A stretch of DNA of 64,000 nucleotides from Lachnospiraceae bacterium (GTDB taxonomy: Bacteria; Bacillota; Clostridia; Lachnospirales; Lachnospiraceae): contig CABJAW010000016.1 of the NCBI GenBank assembly GCA_902363665.1, positions 1 to 64,000 of the forward strand. Direction: 5' to 3'. A program made the translations under genes and the position numbers. Within the stretch, counting starts at the first letter, position 1; each line of letters opens with the position of its first letter. The notes under the pieces were generated by a model that saw only the letters and a list, made by a program, of their open reading frames with translations, ran no database searches and was not told where the DNA came from. This document shows, one piece after another, positions 58,480-64,000 of this stretch.

Positions 58480-61400
58480 TGCCGAAGAATCCAGATATTA
58501 AGAAGGTACTTATGATTGGTTCCGGTCCGATTATCATCGGCCAGGCAGCAGAGTTCGATTATGCGGGCACACAGGCCTGCCGTTCCCTGAAAGAGGAGGG
58601 GATCGAGGTTGTATTGCTGAATTCCAACCCGGCAACCATCATGACGGATAAGGATATTGCTGATAAGGTTTATATCGAGCCGCTGACCGTTGAGGTAGTG
58701 GAGCAGCTGATCTTAAAGGAGCAGCCGGACAGTGTGCTTCCGACGCTGGGAGGACAGGCCGGACTGAACCTTGCGATGGAACTGGAAGAACGCGGCTTTT
58801 TAAAAGAGCATAACGTCCGCCTGATCGGTACGACGGCTGAGACGATCAAGAAAGCGGAGGATCGTCAGGAATTTAAAGATACCATGGAAAAGATCGGGGA
58901 GCCGGTAGCGGCATCCAAAGTGGTACACACCGTTCCGGAAGGCGTGGAGTTTACGCAGACGATCGGTTATCCCGTAGTGCTTCGCCCGGCTTATACGCTT
59001 GGCGGAAGCGGCGGCGGAATCGCACACAATTACCAGGAACTGGTAGAGATCCTGGAAAACGGCCTGCGCCTCTCGCGTGTCGGAGAGGTACTGGTAGAGC
59101 GCTGCATCGCCGGATGGAAAGAGATCGAGTATGAAGTAATGCGTGACTCGGCAGGCAACGTAATCACAGTCTGCAACATGGAGAACATCGACCCGGTTGG
59201 TGTGCATACGGGTGACAGTATCGTAGTAGCTCCGTCCCAGACGCTGGGTGATAAAGAGTACCAGATGCTGCGTACCTCCGCACTGAATATCATCAGTGAG
59301 CTGAAGATTACCGGAGGCTGCAACGTACAGTTTGCCTTAAATCCGGACAGCTTTGAGTACTGTGTGATCGAAGTAAATCCGCGTGTCAGCCGTTCTTCGG
59401 CGCTGGCTTCCAAGGCGACCGGTTATCCGATTGCAAAGGTAGCGGCAAAGATCGCGCTTGGCTATACGCTGGATGAGATCAAAAATGCAATCACAGGAAA
59501 GACGTATGCAAGCTTTGAACCGATGCTGGACTACTGTGTGGTTAAAATGCCGAGACTTCCGTTTGATAAGTTTATCAGCGCGAGCCGTAAGCTGACGACC
59601 CAGATGAAGGCAACCGGCGAGGTTATGAGTATTGCAAACAACTTCGAGGGCGGCCTGATGAAGGCAATCCGTTCTCTGGAGCAGCATGTGGACTGTCTGC
59701 TTTCCTATGATTTCTCAAATCTGGATGAGGATGGCCTGATGCGTCAGCTGGAAGTGGTCGATGACCGCCGGATCTGGGTGATCGCAGAAGCGCTGCGCCG
59801 CGGTATTTCTTATGAGACGATCCATGCAATTACAAAGATTGATGTATGGTTTATTGATAAACTTGCCATTCTCGTGGAGATGGAGCAGGCGCTGCAGACG
59901 CAGCCGCTGACCGTCGATCTTTTAAGAGAGGCAAAACGGATCGAATTCCCGGACAACGTCATTGCACGTCTGACCGGAAAGACAGAAGATGAGATCAAAA
60001 AGATGCGCTACGACAACGGTATCGTAGCTGCCTATAAGATGGTTGATACGTGTGCAGCGGAATTTGCGGCTGAAACACCGTATTATTACTCCGTATTCGG
60101 AAGTGAAAATGAGGCGGTGGAGACAAGCGGAAAGAAGAAAGTGCTTGTGCTTGGTTCCGGCCCGATCCGTATCGGTCAGGGTATCGAGTTTGACTTCTGT
60201 TCCGTACACTGCACCTGGGCGTTTGCAAAAGAAGGCTATGAGACAATTATCGTAAACAACAACCCGGAGACGGTCAGCACGGACTTCGATATCGCAGATA
60301 AACTGTATTTTGAACCGCTGACACCGGAAGATGTGGAAAATATCGTAAATCTGGAGCATCCGGACGGAGCAGTCGTACAGTTTGGCGGTCAGACGGCGAT
60401 CAAGCTGACGGAGTCTCTGATGAAGATGGGTGTGCCGATCCTCGGTACTTCCGCAGAAAATGTAGACCGCGCAGAGGACAGAGAGCTGTTTGATGAAGTG
60501 CTGGAGAAATGCAGCATTCCGCGTCCATCGGGTCATACCGTATTTACGGCAGAGGAAGCAAAAGAAGCAGCACATGAGCTTGGATATCCGGTACTTGTCC
60601 GCCCGTCTTACGTACTTGGCGGCCAGGGTATGCAGATCGCGATCAACGATGAAGACGTAGATGCATTTATCGGTATCATCAACCGGATTGCACAGGAGCA
60701 TCCGATCCTTGTTGACAAATATCTGGTTGGAAAAGAGATCGAGGTAGATGCAGTATGCGATGGCACCGACGTGCTGATCCCGGGTATCATGGAGCATATC
60801 GAGCGCGCCGGCATCCATTCCGGAGACAGTATCTCCGTATATCCGGCACAGAGCATTTCTGCAAAGATCAAGCGTGTCATTGAGGATTACACCAGAAAGC
60901 TGGCAAAAGAGCTTCATGTCATCGGACTGATCAATATTCAGTTTATCGTAAGCAACGATGAGGTATACGTAATCGAAGTAAATCCGCGTTCCAGCCGTAC
61001 CGTGCCGTATATCAGCAAGGTAACCGGTATCCCGATCGTTCCGCTTGCAACGAAGGTCATCCTTGGTCATACAATCCGTGAGCTTGGCTATGAGCCGGGT
61101 CTGCAGCCGGAGGCAGATTACTTTGCGATCAAGATGCCGGTATTCTCCTTCGAGAAGATCCGCGGCGCAGATATCAGCCTTGGACCGGAGATGAAATCCA
61201 CCGGAGAGTGCCTTGGTATCGCGAAGACGTTTGATGAAGCACTTTACAAGGCATTTCTGGGCGCAGGCATCAATCTGCCGAAGCACAAAAATATGATCAT
61301 TACTGTAAAAGATTCCGATAAGCTTGATGTGATCGATATTGCAAGAAGATTTGAGGCGATTGGCTACCGTATTTTCTCGACAAGAGGAACGGCACGTGCC

Positions 61401-61685
61401 CTTCAGGAACATGGCGTGCACGCACGTATGATCAATAAGATTGAGGGAGAATCGCCGAACCTGATGGATCTGATTCTTGGTCATGAGATCGATCTCGTCA
61501 TTGATACTCCATCCCAGGGTGTGGAGCATGCAAAAGACGGATTCCTGATCCGACGCAATGCGATCGAGACAGGTGTCAACGTACTGACCGCACTCGATAC
61601 GGCACAGGCGCTGATCACGAGTCTGGAAAATAATAACATCAATAAATTATCTCTGATCGATATCGCGACGGTAGCGTCACGGTAA
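58479..61685 (+). CDS. carB: Carbamoyl-phosphate synthase large subunit
   Basis: 1068 residues, full length. Two duplicated ATP-grasp halves each begin with a VLxLGSGPIxIGQ motif (KVLMIGSGPIIIGQAAEFDY at about 10; KVLVLGSGPIRIGQGIEF at about 555) and a C-terminal MGS-like regulatory domain (about 935-1068). It makes carbamoyl phosphate from bicarbonate, ATP and ammonia. It overlaps carA by one base, indicating translational coupling. Confidence 0.98.
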   Translation: MPKNPDIKKVLMIGSGPIIIGQAAEFDYAGTQACRSLKEEGIEVVLLNSNPATIMTDKDIADKVYIEPLTVEVVEQLILKEQPDSVLPTLGGQAGLNLAMELEERGFLKEHNVRLIGTTAETIKKAEDRQEFKDTMEKIGEPVAASKVVHTVPEGVEFTQTIGYPVVLRPAYTLGGSGGGIAHNYQELVEILENGLRLSRVGEVLVERCIAGWKEIEYEVMRDSAGNVITVCNMENIDPVGVHTGDSIVVAPSQTLGDKEYQMLRTSALNIISELKITGGCNVQFALNPDSFEYCVIEVNPRVSRSSALASKATGYPIAKVAAKIALGYTLDEIKNAITGKTYASFEPMLDYCVVKMPRLPFDKFISASRKLTTQMKATGEVMSIANNFEGGLMKAIRSLEQHVDCLLSYDFSNLDEDGLMRQLEVVDDRRIWVIAEALRRGISYETIHAITKIDVWFIDKLAILVEMEQALQTQPLTVDLLREAKRIEFPDNVIARLTGKTEDEIKKMRYDNGIVAAYKMVDTCAAEFAAETPYYYSVFGSENEAVETSGKKKVLVLGSGPIRIGQGIEFDFCSVHCTWAFAKEGYETIIVNNNPETVSTDFDIADKLYFEPLTPEDVENIVNLEHPDGAVVQFGGQTAIKLTESLMKMGVPILGTSAENVDRAEDRELFDEVLEKCSIPRPSGHTVFTAEEAKEAAHELGYPVLVRPSYVLGGQGMQIAINDEDVDAFIGIINRIAQEHPILVDKYLVGKEIEVDAVCDGTDVLIPGIMEHIERAGIHSGDSISVYPAQSISAKIKRVIEDYTRKLAKELHVIGLINIQFIVSNDEVYVIEVNPRSSRTVPYISKVTGIPIVPLATKVILGHTIRELGYEPGLQPEADYFAIKMPVFSFEKIRGADISLGPEMKSTGECLGIAKTFDEALYKAFLGAGINLPKHKNMIITVKDSDKLDVIDIARRFEAIGYRIFSTRGTARALQEHGVHARMINKIEGESPNLMDLILGHEIDLVIDTPSQGVEHAKDGFLIRRNAIETGVNVLTALDTAQALITSLENNNINKLSLIDIATVASR

Positions 61686-61697
61686 GCAGAGAAAACG

Positions 61698-61730
61698 AAA
61701 GGGGCTGCGCCTTGAGGTGCGGCTCCTTTT
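61698..61730 (+). terminator. carAB terminator
   Basis: AAAGGGGCTGCGCC pairs with GGTGCGGCTCCTTT, closed by a four-base loop and followed by TTCTC. Confidence 0.7.
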
Positions 61731-61946
61731 CTCATGGAAGCCGGATGATTTCGCAGGAAGGCTGCAGACAGTCTACCTTGTGAACGATCCGCTGCCGCAT
61801 GAGCCTTACGGACATTTCACAGAAAATTTGCAGACTCGGACTTGAAAAAAGGAGAAAAGAGAAGTACACTGTGCAGTGGAGCGCAGAAGCAGCGAAAGCG
61901 GCGGATAGGATGTTTATGTCAGCCACTGAAAACGGAGGAAAATGAA

Positions 61947-62555
61947 ATGCGTAAAAAATCACATATATCACTTGCAGGCTACCTGATTGGGGAACTGGAA
62001 TCAGAACAGCTGGACCGGCACAAAAAGGCGTTTTATTTCGGCTCGATCCTGCCGGACCTGACACCGAAAATGTTTGCCGTACCGCATGAGTTTCAGACTT
62101 CTTACCGCGAACTGCAGGAAAAAGTTCTCGGTCTCATTGCCTATGTCCAGACCGGTGAGGGAAAAGAACGTGTGGTGTGGAGGCGGCTTGGTGTTGTCAT
62201 GCACTATCTGGCAGATTATTTTACTTTTCCGCATAATACGGTGTTTGACGGAAATCTCAAGGATCACTGTCTGTATGAACGCGACATGAAGCATGCGATG
62301 CGTGCTTATATCCATACGGGGGATGCGAGAAACATTTTTCAGGCACAGCGGATGCGCAAGGGGCAGATCACAGATGTTGCACAGCTCTTTGACTATATCG
62401 AGAAAACGCATCAGACGTATCTTGGTGCGGTACACAATGTGGCAGATGACTGCCGCTGGATCGTGGAGATGTGCTCCTGGGCACTGATCGGACTGGTGAA
62501 TATTATCTGTAAGGCAGATGAGAGGCTGCGTCCGCTTGCATGGCAGTGCGCGTGA
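61947..62555 (+). CDS. Zinc-dependent phospholipase C-like protein
   Basis: 202 residues from ATG 61947 (GGAGG upstream); an overlapping ATG at 61942 is out of frame. It resembles the zinc-dependent PLC fold (S1/P1-like), with His/Asp at KKSHISLAG, FGSILPDLTPK and VMHYLADYFTFPHN. No signal peptide, unlike secreted toxins of this fold; such cytoplasmic members are common in Lachnospiraceae and have no assigned role. Confidence 0.75.
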   Translation: MRKKSHISLAGYLIGELESEQLDRHKKAFYFGSILPDLTPKMFAVPHEFQTSYRELQEKVLGLIAYVQTGEGKERVVWRRLGVVMHYLADYFTFPHNTVFDGNLKDHCLYERDMKHAMRAYIHTGDARNIFQAQRMRKGQITDVAQLFDYIEKTHQTYLGAVHNVADDCRWIVEMCSWALIGLVNIICKADERLRPLAWQCA

Positions 62556-62616
62556 GAAAAAGAATCTCTGAAATAAAAATAACCGAAAGAGAAAACGGCA
62601 GAAATAACAGAAAAGA

Positions 62617-62650
62617 AGGACAGATTCGATGAAAAGGAATCTGTTCTTTT
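62617..62650 (+). terminator. Terminator after the PLC-like gene
   Basis: GGACAGATTC pairs with GAATCTGTTC, followed by TTTTTATTT. Confidence 0.7.
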
Positions 62651-62711
62651 TATTTCTCACGAAGTAAAGAAAGTATTGCTGCCTGTTTGCAGGAATTTGA
62701 CAGAAAAAGCA

Positions 62712-62740
62712 TTGTATTGTTTATTATAATCTGATATGAT
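62712..62740 (+). promoter_or_regulatory. Promoter of the SPFH gene
   Basis: TTGTAT (62712-62717), 17-bp spacer, TATGAT (62735-62740); GGAGGG then precedes the ATG at 62784. Confidence 0.5.
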
Positions 62741-62783
62741 GAGGACAGAATGACATATAATAAAATGATGGAGGGTCAGATAT

Positions 62784-64000
62784 ATGGGATTAATAAAAGC
62801 ATTGATGGGGGCTGCCGGAGGCACAATGGCGGATCAGTGGAAAGAGTATTTTTACTGTGAGGCGATGGACGCGGATACGCTGGTTATGAAGGGGCAGAAA
62901 CGTACGTCGCGCCGTTCTTCCAACCACTCGGGCAGCGATAATATCATCACGGACGGTTCCGGAATCGCAGTGGCGGACGGCCAGTGCATGATCATTGTGG
63001 AGAATGGAAAAGTTGCGGAAGTCTGTGCAGAGCCGGGCGAGTATACATATGACAACAGTGCGGCACCGAGTATTTTCGGCGGAAGCCTCGGAGAAGGGCT
63101 GAAAAAGACGTTTGCCGAGATCGGAAAACGTTTTTCCTACGGAGGCCAGGCAGCGGGCGACCAGAGAGTTTACTACATTAACACGAAAGAAATTCTCGGA
63201 AACAAGTATGGAACAGCGACACCGGTTCCGTTCCGTGTGGTAGACCGGAATATCGGACTGGATGTCGATATTTCAATTCGCTGTAATGGCGAGTATTCGT
63301 ACTGCATCGTAGATCCGATTCTGTTTTATACGAATGTGTGCGGCAATGTTTCAGATGTTTATGAGCGTTCGAACCTTGACAGCATGCTGAAAAGTGAGCT
63401 GCTTACGGCGCTGCAGCCGGCATTTGCAAGAATTTCGGATATGGGCGTGCGCTACAGTGCACTGCCGGGTCATACACTGGAACTGGCGGATGCATTGAAT
63501 GAGGTACTCTCAAGAAAATGGAAAGAGACGAGAGGAATCGTCATTGCTTCTGTCGGAGTGAATTCCGTATCTGCATCTAAAGAAGATGAGGATATGATCA
63601 AACAGCTGCAGAAGAGTGCGGTTATGCGTGATCCGACGATGGCGGCTGCACAGCTGGTGGGCGCACAGAGCGACGCGATGCGTGCGGCAGCTTCCAATTC
63701 AAATGGTGCGATGATGGGATTTATGGGCATGAACATGGCATCGCAGGCCGGCGGCATGAATGCACAGGATCTGTATGCGATGGGCGCCCACCAGCAGGCA
63801 GCACGTCAGGCGCAGCAGGCGGCGCAGCCGGAAAAAGCAGTATCCTCTGCTGCACCGGAGGGCAACTGGAAATGCAGCTGCGGCGCAGTGAACACCGGAA
63901 AGTTCTGTGTGGAATGCGGTGCGAAAAAGCCGGAGGAGGGCTGGATCTGTCCGTCCTGCGGGGCATCAAACAAAGGAAAATTCTGCATGGAGTGCGGCGC
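62784..64000 (+). CDS. SPFH-domain protein with C-terminal zinc ribbons (partial)
   Basis: At least 405 residues; the frame is open to the right edge, so the C-terminus is missing. An N-terminal SPFH (YdjI/virion-core-like) domain (about 15-270) is followed by a Gln/Ala-rich linker and at least two CxxC zinc ribbons (KCSCGAVN...CVECGA; ICPSCGAS...CMECGA). It scaffolds membrane microdomains in related proteins. The start ATG follows GGAGGG. Confidence 0.8.
   Translation, partial: MGLIKALMGAAGGTMADQWKEYFYCEAMDADTLVMKGQKRTSRRSSNHSGSDNIITDGSGIAVADGQCMIIVENGKVAEVCAEPGEYTYDNSAAPSIFGGSLGEGLKKTFAEIGKRFSYGGQAAGDQRVYYINTKEILGNKYGTATPVPFRVVDRNIGLDVDISIRCNGEYSYCIVDPILFYTNVCGNVSDVYERSNLDSMLKSELLTALQPAFARISDMGVRYSALPGHTLELADALNEVLSRKWKETRGIVIASVGVNSVSASKEDEDMIKQLQKSAVMRDPTMAAAQLVGAQSDAMRAAASNSNGAMMGFMGMNMASQAGGMNAQDLYAMGAHQQAARQAQQAAQPEKAVSSAAPEGNWKCSCGAVNTGKFCVECGAKKPEEGWICPSCGASNKGKFCMECG

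Noticed and set aside
59922..61529. Long minus-strand ORF of 535 codons opposite carB
   Set aside because: It lies fully within carB on the other strand, with no ribosome-binding site, Cys/His-rich chance composition and no recognisable domain.

Overview
The window looks like a chromosomal segment of a gut-type Firmicute of the Lachnospiraceae (Clostridium cluster XIVa; Blautia/Ruminococcus-like). The evidence is a clear CodY with its own CodY box, a HrcA/CIRCE-controlled groESL, a DUF6106-like membrane protein, a cpsBCD/LCP cluster, a cytosolic GH20 enzyme with a NahK-like kinase, and strong AGGAGG ribosome-binding sites. The genus is inference. No rRNA, tRNA or CRISPR array was seen.

Bases 1-11,500 are accessory and heavily rearranged. 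The window opens with the last 28 codons and right end of an IS66-family element that has cut into another gene (1-145). After that come decayed sequence and an AT-rich three-gene cassette: a GHKL-type ATPase, a STAS-like (DUF4325-type) protein and a small membrane protein (1063-3054). This cassette is the best candidate for an undescribed system. It is followed by a composite secreted ORF, a UDP-glucuronate branch (an HTH-UDP-glucose dehydrogenase fusion plus UDP-glucuronate 4-epimerase), a DUF234-type AAA ATPase under a palindromic operator, an internally deleted glycogen phosphorylase remnant, isoaspartyl dipeptidase behind an 11-bp tandem repeat, and a membrane diguanylate cyclase. A 40-bp copy of the epimerase 3' end at 11412-11453 marks an old duplication or rearrangement.

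Bases 11,500-18,640 are metabolic: NahK-like sugar kinase plus glmM, an alanine/glycine symporter, glycerol kinase and a HAD hydrolase. Bases 18,600-28,000 form a surface-polysaccharide region. A long-leader promoter drives the cpsB-cpsC-cpsD-LCP genes and a secreted repeat protein. A LytR_C-type protein follows, and the convergent dTDP-rhamnose operon rfbA-B-D-C faces it. The rfb promoter has a 19-bp spacer filled by a palindrome, the hallmark of MerR control, and a MerR-methyltransferase fusion gene lies directly upstream.

Bases 29,400-37,600 hold thioredoxin, citrate synthase with a MarR regulator, a TrpXYZ-like ABC transporter, a GH20 hexosaminidase and a YgjP-type metallopeptidase. Bases 38,000-64,000 are mainly core genes: comM, dprA, topA, codY, groESL, guaB, an amidase, an RNA-methyltransferase-like protein, a MATE pump, fba, a SpoIID/PG-binding protein and carAB. 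Lineage-specific membrane proteins are interspersed, and an SPFH/zinc-ribbon protein runs off the right edge.

Two kinds of small non-coding repeat recur: a REP-like stem-loop (18,764; 44,119; 44,392; 52,249) and a 140-bp MITE-like inverted repeat with an apparent 8-bp target duplication (39,591-39,732).
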